From Bacteroidales bacterium UBA6360 (GTDB lineage Bacteria; Bacteroidota; Bacteroidia; Bacteroidales; UBA932): a stretch of 38,000 bases of DNA. Positions within the stretch are counted from its first letter, which is position 1. Every line of letters starts with the position of its first letter. Positions 7,738 through 16,239 of this stretch are shown piece after piece. A program made the translations under genes and the position numbers. The stretch covers positions 2,741 to 40,740 of the forward strand of contig DJRM01000072.1 in the NCBI GenBank assembly GCA_002440085.1, read 5' to 3'. The notes below the pieces were generated by a model. It did no database searches. It saw only the letters and a list, made by a program, of their open reading frames with translations, and was not told the origin of the DNA.

Positions 7738-8973
7738 CTACCAATTCAAGATTTTCTCGAAGTCATACTCCTCAGGATTAGGAAGATAGGCCTTCGCAGC
7801 CTCGTAGTCCTCAGGGGTGATGTAGTGCGCGATGTACTTGTAGTAGTTCTGCGCTGTTCCGGCGTTGATGTCAACGATTCTCGGCGGAATCTTGCCGGTC
7901 TCAGGGTCCTGAAGGTCGGCAAGGTAGAGCGGAGAGACGTTTCCGAAGGCATCGACATAGACCATGCAGCCGGTCTTGCCCTCGCTGAAGAGCTGATATA
8001 CGCCCATCGCGAGCTCTGTGCAGTAGGTGAGGTCGTAAGCTACCGGATCCTGGCAGCGGACATCGTAGCCGATTTCCACAGGACGGCTCTTGACCTTCAC
8101 GCCGAGCTTCTTGAACTCCTTCTCAAGCAGGTCGTTGAAGAGGACCGCCTTTGAAATCTTGCCCAGCTCCGGGTGTCCGTGCTCGTCGTAGGTGAAGTGG
8201 ATGCCGGCAGCGGCCGCTTCCTTTGCCACCTCCTCGTTGTGGAAGAGACCCTCGGCGGCGATGATTGTGCCGTAGTTGATTCCGAGGAGCTTCCTCTTGA
8301 CGATGGCGGAAATAGAAAGCTTTATGATTTTCTCAAGGGTCATCTCGGTGTGGTTGAACATCTCCGGGATGATGGTCATCGGGCAGTGTGTGGCCTCGCC
8401 GATTCCGAGCGCAAGGCTGCCGCAGGTGCGTCCCATCGCGCTGATGATGAGCCAGTTGCCTGACGTGCGCGCGTCCTCATAGACAGTCCTCGCGATGTGT
8501 GCGCCCTCGTTCTTTGCGGAATTGTAGCCGAAAGTCGGTGTGTTGTTCGGAAGAGGAAGGTCGTTGTCGATGGTCTTCGGGCAGTGGATGTTGGCGATGG
8601 GATAGTTCTTCGCCGCGAGGAACTTGGAAATCCTGTTCGCTGTCGAAGCGGTGTCGTCTCCGCCCACGGTCACGAGAAGCCTGATGTTGTTCTCCTTGAA
8701 GAGGTCGAGGTTGAAGTTCTCCTCGAAATCCTTGTCGGTCGGCTTGAAACGGCTCATCTCAAGGTAGGAACCGCCGCGGTTGAAATAGCGGTCGGCCTTG
8801 GCGAAGTCGATGTCCTCGGTGCGGGCGTTCTTCGAGAAGAGACCGGAGTAGCCGCCGTGAAGGCCGATTACCCTGTAACCCTTTGACAAGAAAGTCTTTG
8901 CAACGCTCATTGAAACTGAGTTCATTCCCGGGGCAGGACCGCCGCCGCAGAGGATAATGATTGAATCTTTCAT
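7738..8973 (-). CDS. 6-phosphofructokinase, probably pyrophosphate-dependent
   Basis: The 411-residue protein has the PFK fold motifs: an N-terminal GGGPAPGMN loop, GGDDT (residues 104-108), PKTIDND (132-138) with the catalytic Asp136, and MGRTCG. In this superfamily an Asp at the second position of GGDD together with a Lys before TIDND is characteristic of PPi-using enzymes. ATP-PFKs have GGDGS and PGTIDND. Both positions here (Asp107, Lys133) point to PPi, so the reaction would be a reversible phosphorylation of fructose 6-phosphate by pyrophosphate in glycolysis. The assignment to phosphofructokinase is firm; the phosphoryl donor is inferred from these two residues. It is probably transcribed with the small lipoprotein gene. 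Confidence 0.92.
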   Translation of the reverse strand: MKDSIIILCGGGPAPGMNSVSMSVAKTFLSKGYRVIGLHGGYSGLFSKNARTEDIDFAKADRYFNRGGSYLEMSRFKPTDKDFEENFNLDLFKENNIRLLVTVGGDDTASTANRISKFLAAKNYPIANIHCPKTIDNDLPLPNNTPTFGYNSAKNEGAHIARTVYEDARTSGNWLIISAMGRTCGSLALGIGEATHCPMTIIPEMFNHTEMTLEKIIKLSISAIVKRKLLGINYGTIIAAEGLFHNEEVAKEAAAAGIHFTYDEHGHPELGKISKAVLFNDLLEKEFKKLGVKVKSRPVEIGYDVRCQDPVAYDLTYCTELAMGVYQLFSEGKTGCMVYVDAFGNVSPLYLADLQDPETGKIPPRIVDINAGTAQNYYKYIAHYITPEDYEAAKAYLPNPEEYDFEKILNW

Positions 8974-9069
8974 AACTCTGTATTTTTAATATATGAATAT
9001 TCGTATGTCAATATATCTTTCGTCGTCACAAAACCCGTCATATCCGGAGATATTCACGATTTCGCGGTG

Positions 9070-9077
9070 CAAAAATA
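9070..9077 (-). promoter_or_regulatory. Candidate -7 promoter element for the phosphofructokinase gene
   Basis: The minus strand reads TATTTTTG (TAnnTTTG). The element lies 96 bp before the ATG at 8973, leaving a long 5' leader if it is used. Confidence 0.4.
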
Positions 9078-9109
9078 CAACTAAAATCCAATATCCCCGA
9101 ATTTTTGGT

Positions 9110-9167
9110 TAAATTTGTCAGTTTTTATGTATTGACATATTTTTATGTATTAACTGCGGTATTTTTG
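9110..9167 (+). promoter_or_regulatory. Candidate tandem promoters and short direct repeat upstream of ligA
   Basis: Two perfect TAnnTTTG elements face ligA: TAAATTTG at 9110-9117 and TATTTTTG at 9160-9167, the second 45 bp before the ATG at 9213. Between them TTTTTATGTATT occurs twice (9122-9133 and 9140-9151), a direct repeat with an 18-bp period. Which promoter is used is unknown. Confidence 0.4.
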
Positions 9168-9212
9168 AGGATAGATGAAATCGAATCTATACCGAAAAGA
9201 CAAACAAATAAT

Positions 9213-11327
9213 ATGGAAAACAGGGAAAAGGACATACAGAGGATGGGCGAACTCCGGCAGATTCTGACCGAGAGCAACAGACGCTATTATGTAGATAATG
9301 CCCCTACAATCAGCGACTTCGAGTACGACAACCTGATGTATGAACTCATCGCCCTTGAGAAAAAATATCCCGAGTTTGTCACGCCGGACTCCCCCACCAG
9401 GCACGTGGGAAGCGACCGCACCAAGGAATTTGCGCAGTATCCGCACCGCTACCCGATGCTCTCGCTCGGCAACACCTACGACATTTCTGAGGTTGCGGCC
9501 TTTTCCGAGCGTGTCTCCAGATCCCTGAGCGGCACGCCTTTCAGCTACAGCTGCGAGCTCAAGTTCGACGGCACGGCAATCTGCCTGACATATAAGAAAG
9601 GAGAACTTTTCCGAGCCCTCACGCGCGGCGACGGCACCATAGGAGACGACGTCACGGCGAATGTACGGCACATTTCCAACATCCCGCAGAAACTTCATGG
9701 AGGCACTTACCCCGACGAATTTGAAATCCGGGGGGAGATATATATGCCATACGAGGCTTTCGACAGGCTCAATGCGGAACGTGAGCGCGACGAGGACGCT
9801 CCTTTTGCAAATCCGCGCAACGCGGCGTCCGGCTCGCTGAAGCTCCTGAACCCTTCCGAGGTCGGGAAGCGCGGACTGGAATGCACGCTCTACCATCTTC
9901 TTGGCGAGAATCTGCCGTTCGAGACCCACACTCAAGCGCTTGCGGCTGCAAAATCGTGGGGACTGCCGGTGTCGGACAAGATTAAGGTCTGCCACAGCAT
10001 CAAGGAAATCGAGGCCTACATAGCCTACTGGGACACGGAGCGAAGGAAGCTCCCGTTCGCCACGGACGGCATCGTGATAAAGGTGAACGAACTTCCCTAT
10101 CAGAAGGCTCTCGGCTACACATCCAAGTTCCCGCGCTGGGCAGTGGCCTACAAGTTTCAGGCAGAGCGGGCGCTCACGAAGCTGCTGTCCATTGACTATC
10201 AGGTCGGAAGGACAGGGGCAGTGACCCCTGTGGCCAACCTTGAACCGGTTCTTCTATCCGGAACTACCGTCAGGCGCGCGAGCCTGCACAACTCCGAGCA
10301 GATGGAACTTCTGGACGTGCGTATCGGGGACTATGTCTATGTGGAGAAGGGAGGCGAGATTATCCCTAAGATTACCGGTGTTGAGCTTTCCAAGCGTAAT
10401 TCCGCTCTGATGAAACCGAAATTTCCGGAATACTGCCCGGACTGCGGCTGCCGTCTTGTGCGCGACGAGGGCGAGGCTAAGTACTTCTGTCCCAACATCC
10501 ACGGCTGTCCCACCCAGATAAAGGGGCGGCTCGTCCATTTCCTCAGCCGCAAGGCCATGAACATACTCGCCGGCGACGCGACGGTCGATCAGCTCTACAA
10601 CCTCTCGCTGGTCAGAACCCCCGCCGACTTCTATGACCTCGACAAGGAGCAGCTGCTGACGCTCGACGGCTGGAAGGAACGCTCGGCCGAACGCTTCCTC
10701 AGAAGCATACGCGACTCGAAGGACACTCCGTTCGAGCGCGTCCTGTTCGCGATTGGAATCCGCTATGTGGGCGAGACCACTGCAAAGACAGTGGCGAGGT
10801 TCTTCAAGAACATCGACGAGGTCGCCGCGGCGGACCGCGAGACCCTGCTTTCCGTGCCGGACGTGGGCGAGGTGATTGCGGACAGCATCTACGATTTCTT
10901 CATGGATCCCGACAACATCCGCGAGGTTCAGCGCCTGAGGGCCGCCGGGCTTAAAATGGCCATAGACGAGGGCGGAGAACAGACAAGCGACGTCCTCGGC
11001 GGCGCTACAATCGTAATTACGGGCAACTACAGCATACCGCGAGACCGCATGAAGGCGCTCATCGAGTCAAACGGCGGGAAGAACTCGTCATCGGTGAGCG
11101 GAAAGACGGACTATCTCCTCGCCGGGGAAAAGCCCGGTCCGGAAAAAATAAAGAAGGCGGAGTCCCTCGGGATACGCATAATCTCGGAATCCGAGTTCTT
11201 GGACATGATTTCCGCCGCAAGGGGCGAAGACGCTCAGGCTTCAGGCGGACAGAGGGATGACGACAACAAGAATACTAACGACGAGCCGTCCGGACATCAT
11301 TCCGGGGAGCAGCTCAGCCTGTTTTAA
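9213..11327 (+). CDS. ligA: NAD+-dependent DNA ligase LigA
   Basis: This is a full-length, 704-residue bacterial NAD+ ligase that seals nicks in replication and repair. Domains in order are: Ia region (NRRYYVDNAPTISDFEYD); adenylation domain with the active-site Lys117 in CELKFDG; the DGIVIKVN motif; OB fold; four-cysteine zinc finger (CPDCGC then CPNIHGC); helix-hairpin-helix repeats (VLFAIGIRYVGETTA, SVPDVGEVIADS); and a C-terminal BRCT domain (GATIVITGNYS to ISESEFLDMI). A short polar tail follows. The ATG at 9213 fits the known LigA N-terminus; the longer upstream frame starts inside the promoter region. The next gene, a RelA/SpoT homologue, starts only 6 bp after the stop, so the two are probably co-transcribed. 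Confidence 0.97.
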   Translation: MENREKDIQRMGELRQILTESNRRYYVDNAPTISDFEYDNLMYELIALEKKYPEFVTPDSPTRHVGSDRTKEFAQYPHRYPMLSLGNTYDISEVAAFSERVSRSLSGTPFSYSCELKFDGTAICLTYKKGELFRALTRGDGTIGDDVTANVRHISNIPQKLHGGTYPDEFEIRGEIYMPYEAFDRLNAERERDEDAPFANPRNAASGSLKLLNPSEVGKRGLECTLYHLLGENLPFETHTQALAAAKSWGLPVSDKIKVCHSIKEIEAYIAYWDTERRKLPFATDGIVIKVNELPYQKALGYTSKFPRWAVAYKFQAERALTKLLSIDYQVGRTGAVTPVANLEPVLLSGTTVRRASLHNSEQMELLDVRIGDYVYVEKGGEIIPKITGVELSKRNSALMKPKFPEYCPDCGCRLVRDEGEAKYFCPNIHGCPTQIKGRLVHFLSRKAMNILAGDATVDQLYNLSLVRTPADFYDLDKEQLLTLDGWKERSAERFLRSIRDSKDTPFERVLFAIGIRYVGETTAKTVARFFKNIDEVAAADRETLLSVPDVGEVIADSIYDFFMDPDNIREVQRLRAAGLKMAIDEGGEQTSDVLGGATIVITGNYSIPRDRMKALIESNGGKNSSSVSGKTDYLLAGEKPGPEKIKKAESLGIRIISESEFLDMISAARGEDAQASGGQRDDDNKNTNDEPSGHHSGEQLSLF

Positions 11328-11333
11328 AGATTT

Positions 11334-13397
11334 ATGAGCACCATTTCAGAATTCACACCTCAGGATTACGCGCTGATTGCGAGAGAATATGCCTCACTCA
11401 AGGAGGCTGCAAAGCGGCGCTGCGCGAATCAGGATGAGCTTGACATAGTACAGAAGGCTTTCGATTTCGCGAATGAGGCGCACAAGGGCGTGAGACGACG
11501 TTCTGGTGAGCCGTATATCATTCATCCGATTGAGGTCGCGAAAATCGTTGTCAGCGACATCGGGCTCGGCTACAAGTCCATAGTGGCTGCGCTTCTGCAC
11601 GACGTTGTGGAGGACACGGAATATACGTCAGAAGACATAAGGAACCTTTTCGGGGACAAGATAGCCTCGCTTGTGGACGGTCTCACGAAAATCAAGACCG
11701 TGCTTGACAACGAGGACAAGGCTCAGACCAAGAGCATACAGGCGGAGAACTTCAAGCGCATACTCCTCACGCTCAATGACGACGTGAGGGTGGTTCTCAT
11801 AAAGCTCGCCGACCGTCTGCACAACTGTCGCACAATCGAGTTCATGCCGGAGCACAAAAGGGACAAGATCCTGAGCGAGACGATGTTCATCTTCATTCCT
11901 CTCGCCCACAGGCTCGGTCTCTACAGCATAAAGTCGGAGATGGAGGACATCTGGCTGCGCTACAAGGAGCCTCAGGCCTTCAACGAGATTCAGGCGAAAA
12001 TCAACCGGAACGTCAGCGACAAGGAGAAGCAGGTCGATGAGTTTATATGCACCGTACGCGAACTCCTTGACCGCATGGGCATAAACTACGAAATCAAGAA
12101 GAGGGTGAAGTCCCCGTATTCCATCTGGCACAAGATGAAGACGAAGAACGTCACCTTCGAGCAGGTCTACGATCTCTATGCCGTCCGGATTATCTTCGAC
12201 CCGAAGGTCAGTGACATCGACAAGGAAAGGGAGCTGTGCTATAACATCTATGTGGCGATTACCAACAAGTATGACTACAAGGCCGATCGTTTCCGCGACT
12301 GGATAAAGCAGCCTAAGAACAACGGCTATGAGGCACTGCACTGCACGGTGATGAGCAAATCAGGCCTGTGGATTGAGGTGCAGATACGCTCGCGCCGAAT
12401 GGACGACATCGCCGAAAAGGGAATCGCCGCGCACTGGGCCTACAAGAGGGACGGCTTCGTCGGAGAGAATGACAGCGAGATGGACAAATGGATTGCAAAG
12501 GTGCAGGAAATCCTGATGAACCCTGACGTGAATGCGCTTGAACTGCTGGACATCATCCACAACGACCTTACGGCATCGGAGATATTCGTCTTCACGCCGA
12601 AGGGTGAGCAGAAGTCGATAATGAAGGGTGCTACGGCCCTGGACTTCGCGTACATGATTCACACCCACATCGGCAACAAGGCCATTGCGGCGAAGGTCAA
12701 TCTCCGTCTGGAGCCTCTCTCCTACGTCCTGCGCCCCGGAGACCAGGTGGAAATCATCACTGCGCAGACAGAGAATCCGAAGCGCGAATGGCTCTCATTC
12801 CTGAAGACTCGCAAGGCCATCAATGTAGTCACGGACTATTTCGACAAGCTCGACAGGCAGAAGGCAGCTGAGGAAGACGAGGCTGTGCGGCAGAAGTCTT
12901 CGGGAAAATGGACGCTGCCCTTCTTCCGCTCGTCGAAGCCGAAGAATGAATACGTAATCAACGACAGCCGCAACACAGACAATCAGTTCGTCATAGCGAC
13001 CTGCTGCCACCCTATTCCGGGAGATCCGGTAGTCGGATTCATAGACAAGGATGGAGTCATCACGGTTCACAAGAAATCATGTCCTGTAGCGAACAGTCTT
13101 GCCGCAACTCATGGAGATTCCATTGTTTCTCCGAAATGGGAGGCGGACGAGGATCAGAGTTTCCTCGCTTCGGTGGCATTGAATGGCATCGATAGGGTCG
13201 GGCTGCTCAACGAAATCACGAAATATATATCCTACGTGATGAAGGTAAATCTCCAGAGGCTTGTCTTTGAGTCCAAGGATTCGATTTTCAAGGGAGAGAT
13301 GGATCTGATGGTGCACGACAAGAAGAGCCTTGAGGGACTGCTTAAGAAGCTTTCAAAGATTGATGGCATTCAGAACGTCACGAGAAAGGAACTGTAG
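11334..13397 (+). CDS. Bifunctional RelA/SpoT homologue, (p)ppGpp synthetase/hydrolase
   Basis: The 687-residue protein has the full Rel/SpoT layout. An N-terminal HD hydrolase domain carries HDVVEDT (the HDxxED motif at residues 89-94). The synthetase domain contains PYSIWHKMKTK, YAVRIIFD, FRDWIKQPKNNGYEALHCTV and EVQIRS. A TGS domain (IFVFTPKGEQKSIMKGATALDFAY) follows, then a C-terminal zinc-finger/helical region with CCHPIPGDPVVGF and an ACT domain (ALNGIDRVGLLNEITKYIS). With both catalytic centres present it should make and degrade (p)ppGpp in the stringent response. Bacteroidota commonly carry two such proteins, so I do not assign relA or spoT. It follows ligA by 6 bp and precedes a lipoprotein gene by 37 bp. 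Confidence 0.95.
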   Translation: MSTISEFTPQDYALIAREYASLKEAAKRRCANQDELDIVQKAFDFANEAHKGVRRRSGEPYIIHPIEVAKIVVSDIGLGYKSIVAALLHDVVEDTEYTSEDIRNLFGDKIASLVDGLTKIKTVLDNEDKAQTKSIQAENFKRILLTLNDDVRVVLIKLADRLHNCRTIEFMPEHKRDKILSETMFIFIPLAHRLGLYSIKSEMEDIWLRYKEPQAFNEIQAKINRNVSDKEKQVDEFICTVRELLDRMGINYEIKKRVKSPYSIWHKMKTKNVTFEQVYDLYAVRIIFDPKVSDIDKERELCYNIYVAITNKYDYKADRFRDWIKQPKNNGYEALHCTVMSKSGLWIEVQIRSRRMDDIAEKGIAAHWAYKRDGFVGENDSEMDKWIAKVQEILMNPDVNALELLDIIHNDLTASEIFVFTPKGEQKSIMKGATALDFAYMIHTHIGNKAIAAKVNLRLEPLSYVLRPGDQVEIITAQTENPKREWLSFLKTRKAINVVTDYFDKLDRQKAAEEDEAVRQKSSGKWTLPFFRSSKPKNEYVINDSRNTDNQFVIATCCHPIPGDPVVGFIDKDGVITVHKKSCPVANSLAATHGDSIVSPKWEADEDQSFLASVALNGIDRVGLLNEITKYISYVMKVNLQRLVFESKDSIFKGEMDLMVHDKKSLEGLLKKLSKIDGIQNVTRKEL

Positions 13398-13434
13398 CGC
13401 TTATACGGAAGATGGAGACGAAAACGCAAAAAGT

Positions 13435-15249
13435 ATGAACAGAATTTTCAAGATATTACTGGAAAAATATTTCCCTGTCCTTCCGGTCGGAATTGTGCTC
13501 GGAGTGATGATTTTCTCACATTCATGCGCCAACACCACGACTCCCCCGAGCGGAGGTCCGAAGGACACGATTCCCCCGATAATCAAGAAGGTGAATCCTG
13601 CCGACGGAACTATTAATGTGCCCACGCACAAGACGAAACTCAAGTTTTCCTTCAATGAATATGTGGTCGTGAAGGATCCCGCCGGGATTTACCTGTCCCC
13701 TCCTTTGGAGAAGCGCCCGAAGTATAAGATTGAGGGCAAGAGCGTCGTCGTGTCGTTCGAGAGCGACCTCGATTCAAACAGGACGTACACTCTCGACCTG
13801 ACGAACGCGATTGCAGACAACAATGAGGGAAACATGTTCCCGGGTTATACGCTTGTGTTCTCCACCGGCAGCAGCATTGACTCAATGCTCGTCACTGGAA
13901 CGGTTCAGGACTGCAACACCCTCAAGCCGTTAAAGGGAGCCACGGTGATGCTCTACAAGGATCACGCGGACTCGGCGGTGTTCCTCCGGCGCCCTGTGGC
14001 TTCTGCAAAGACTGACGAATGGGGCTACTTTACAATACGCAACATTCAGGATACGCTCTACCGGATTTATGCCGTCATGGATGAGAACGGAAACAACAAA
14101 TATGACCCGGAATCGGAAAAGGTGGCGTTCCTCGACTCTTTGGTGCGTCCGGAAATGAGGGTGAATGACTCTCTTCCGGAACTGCAGAAATATGACATGA
14201 AGGACACCTCCGCATGTATGGCGAGAAAATCGGAACATACGCTCAACGTTTTCAAGGAAAAGCCGAGCAAGCAAATGATAGTCAACAAGGAACGCCTCGG
14301 CGAAAGGACGGCGTACATAACGTTTATGGCTCCGTATGCGCAGGTGGATTCCATCTGGATTAAGGGAGTTCCTCGGGAAAAGCTCATCACGCAGTTCAAC
14401 ATTCAGCGCGACAGCCTCGAAATCTGGGTAAATGACCCAAAGACGCAGCCAGACACTTTCTATCTGAATGTCAAGTATATGAAGACCGACACGACTGGAT
14501 TTCTTGCAGACTTTACGGAAGTCGTGAAGCTCACTAAACCTCGCAAGACAGCCGCTGCCGCCCGCAAGAGCTCCAGGAAGGATCTGAAGAAAGAGGACAC
14601 CCTGTGCGTTTTCACAGTTGACGCCAAGCCGGAGAACATCGAACAGTACGGTTTCGTCTTCGAATTCAAGTATCCCATTGTGGAGCAGGCGTTTGATTCC
14701 ATATCATTCATTTCCGTCAATCCGCGCCAGCAGGAGAAGGCCGAAAAGTTCGATGTCGTGCAGGACAGCCTTAACCTGCGGAAATACACGCTCACTCCAA
14801 GGCTCCAGTATATGCCGGGCTGGGAGTACAAGATGAAAGTGCCTCATCGCAAATTTGTGGATATCAACGGTTTCCGCAACGACAGTCTCGAAGTCAAGGT
14901 CAGCCTTCCGAACGACGACAAACTGAGCACACTCACGATAAACATGAGCAATGTTCACAACAAATATATAGTTGACCTGCTGAATGAGAAGCGCGACAAC
15001 GTTCTGCGATCCTACATCATCGAAGGTGACAAGGCACTTGTGTTTCCTTATCTGAAGGCAGGAAAGTATTCCGTACGAATTACGGAGGATATCAACCGCA
15101 ACGGAATAGTGGATACTGGCGTTCTGTTGGAGCACCGACAGCCGGAGAAGGTGCTTTTCTACAGGCTCGACGACGGCACGTATGTGCTCGATATTCCGGA
15201 AATGGCGGAAATTGAACAGACTATTGATGTAACAGAGATGTTTAAATGA
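13435..15249 (+). CDS. Ig-like domain lipoprotein (Bacteroidota conserved)
   Basis: From the ATG at 13435 the product is 604 residues. A hydrophobic leader ends in a lipobox (FSHSC, Cys31), followed by the NTTTPPSGGPKDTIPP sequence that is characteristic of a conserved Bacteroidota lipoprotein family. An N-terminal SbsA-type Ig-like domain comes next (VNPADGTINVPTHKTKLKFSFNEYV). The rest is beta-rich, with a carboxypeptidase-regulatory-like segment (TVQDCNTLKPLKGATVMLY). It is probably anchored in the outer membrane. The function is not known; the 'DxNxNGxxD' segments (DENGNNKYDPES, DINRNGIVDTG) look like calcium-binding loops. Its stop overlaps an ATG 15 nt downstream region of the barrel gene, so it belongs to the ligA-rsh run. 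Confidence 0.82.
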   Translation: MNRIFKILLEKYFPVLPVGIVLGVMIFSHSCANTTTPPSGGPKDTIPPIIKKVNPADGTINVPTHKTKLKFSFNEYVVVKDPAGIYLSPPLEKRPKYKIEGKSVVVSFESDLDSNRTYTLDLTNAIADNNEGNMFPGYTLVFSTGSSIDSMLVTGTVQDCNTLKPLKGATVMLYKDHADSAVFLRRPVASAKTDEWGYFTIRNIQDTLYRIYAVMDENGNNKYDPESEKVAFLDSLVRPEMRVNDSLPELQKYDMKDTSACMARKSEHTLNVFKEKPSKQMIVNKERLGERTAYITFMAPYAQVDSIWIKGVPREKLITQFNIQRDSLEIWVNDPKTQPDTFYLNVKYMKTDTTGFLADFTEVVKLTKPRKTAAAARKSSRKDLKKEDTLCVFTVDAKPENIEQYGFVFEFKYPIVEQAFDSISFISVNPRQQEKAEKFDVVQDSLNLRKYTLTPRLQYMPGWEYKMKVPHRKFVDINGFRNDSLEVKVSLPNDDKLSTLTINMSNVHNKYIVDLLNEKRDNVLRSYIIEGDKALVFPYLKAGKYSVRITEDINRNGIVDTGVLLEHRQPEKVLFYRLDDGTYVLDIPEMAEIEQTIDVTEMFK

Positions 15250-15263
15250 CGGAATATCAGAGA

Positions 15264-16229
15264 ATGAAGAAATCAAATATAATATTGTTGGCTGTTCTTG
15301 TCATATTCGGGTCTGAGCTTCACGCGCAGGACTTCGACATTAATGTAGACTCTCTCGCGACGGCGCATTTCAGCGTGGATTCTCTCTCTGACGAGGTAAT
15401 TGACAGATATGACGTGAAAAAGCGCAGAAGGATTAACGACTACAGTATGCTTGGATTCCAGTATGGCGCGGGGATGAGCCGGACGCTGCTGCAGCCGGAG
15501 ATTGCCAAGGAGGACATGATCTTTATGCCTTATAACGTGGGAGTGCTCTATACTCGATATGGAAAGATGTTCGGGTATATGCCTTATTTCGGCTTTCAGG
15601 CAGGTCTTTTCTTCACTCAGGAAGGCTATAAGTTCCGCTATGACAGCAAGAAACACACTGTGCCGGTTTTTCTTGGAGCGCAATCTGCGGTCATGGACGT
15701 AGTCGAGGTTCCGGTGCTTGCACACTGCCATGCGGATTTCTGGAAAATGAAGGTGATTCTGAATGCCGGCTTCTACGTCGGCTACCGGCTTGGAATACAC
15801 AGGTATGCGACAACAGAAACCGACGATGAACTGAAATTTGTCAATCTCACTCCGGCCTATGACTACACGAGCGTCTCTTTCGAGCGGGAGTTCGCAGGAT
15901 TTGAGAACCGCCTGGATTACGGAATCAAGGGCGGTGCCGGCTTTGCATTCATATTCGATCCTGTGGAGATACATTTTCAGGCCATGTACAAGCACTCGTT
16001 TTCGAGCCTGTTCAAGCCGAACTATTACAGCGCATACTACTACCGCTATTCATATCAGCAGAATATCATAGTTTCCGTGGGACTGCATTTCCAGCTCGGA
16101 CGTCGCATAGGCAAGACGCGCCGGCAGATTCGCGAGGAAGCGAAAACCTTTGTATATGAGGAGGAAACGGCGCCTCGGGTCATGCGTAACGACGTTAAAG
16201 GCGACAATGAAATTGAATACAGAAAATAA
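15264..16229 (+). CDS. PorT-like outer-membrane beta-barrel protein
   Basis: The 321-residue protein begins with a signal peptide (MKKSNIILLAVLVIFGSELHAQ) with a good cleavage site after HAQ. The remainder alternates aromatic and small residues in strands (MFGYMPYFGFQAGLFFTQEGYKF, VILNAGFYVGYRLGIHRY, YSYQQNIIVSVGLHFQLG), as in small barrels of the PorT/porin-like family. In Porphyromonas PorT is linked to type IX secretion, but this relationship is only fold-level here. An in-frame ATG at 15246 overlaps the previous stop. I prefer 15264 because it places the lysines and hydrophobic core in normal signal-peptide register. ispG follows after 10 bp. Confidence 0.7.
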   Translation: MKKSNIILLAVLVIFGSELHAQDFDINVDSLATAHFSVDSLSDEVIDRYDVKKRRRINDYSMLGFQYGAGMSRTLLQPEIAKEDMIFMPYNVGVLYTRYGKMFGYMPYFGFQAGLFFTQEGYKFRYDSKKHTVPVFLGAQSAVMDVVEVPVLAHCHADFWKMKVILNAGFYVGYRLGIHRYATTETDDELKFVNLTPAYDYTSVSFEREFAGFENRLDYGIKGGAGFAFIFDPVEIHFQAMYKHSFSSLFKPNYYSAYYYRYSYQQNIIVSVGLHFQLGRRIGKTRRQIREEAKTFVYEEETAPRVMRNDVKGDNEIEYRK

Positions 16230-16239
16230 AGAAATTCAG

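Noticed and set aside
9004..9139. TATGTCAAT at 9004-9012 and its inverted copy ATTGACATA at 9131-9139 as an operator pair
   Set aside because: Nine matching bases in an AT-rich 240-bp region could easily be chance, and the spacing is large.
9150..9995. Long minus-strand open frame (281 codons) opposite ligA
   Set aside because: It lies antisense to the conserved adenylation domain of LigA, has no recognisable motifs and is explained by GC-rich codon phasing.
11628..12341. Minus-strand open frame (237 codons) opposite the RelA/SpoT homologue
   Set aside because: Fully antisense to conserved hydrolase and synthetase motifs. Its Leu/Val-rich content is typical of a shadow frame.
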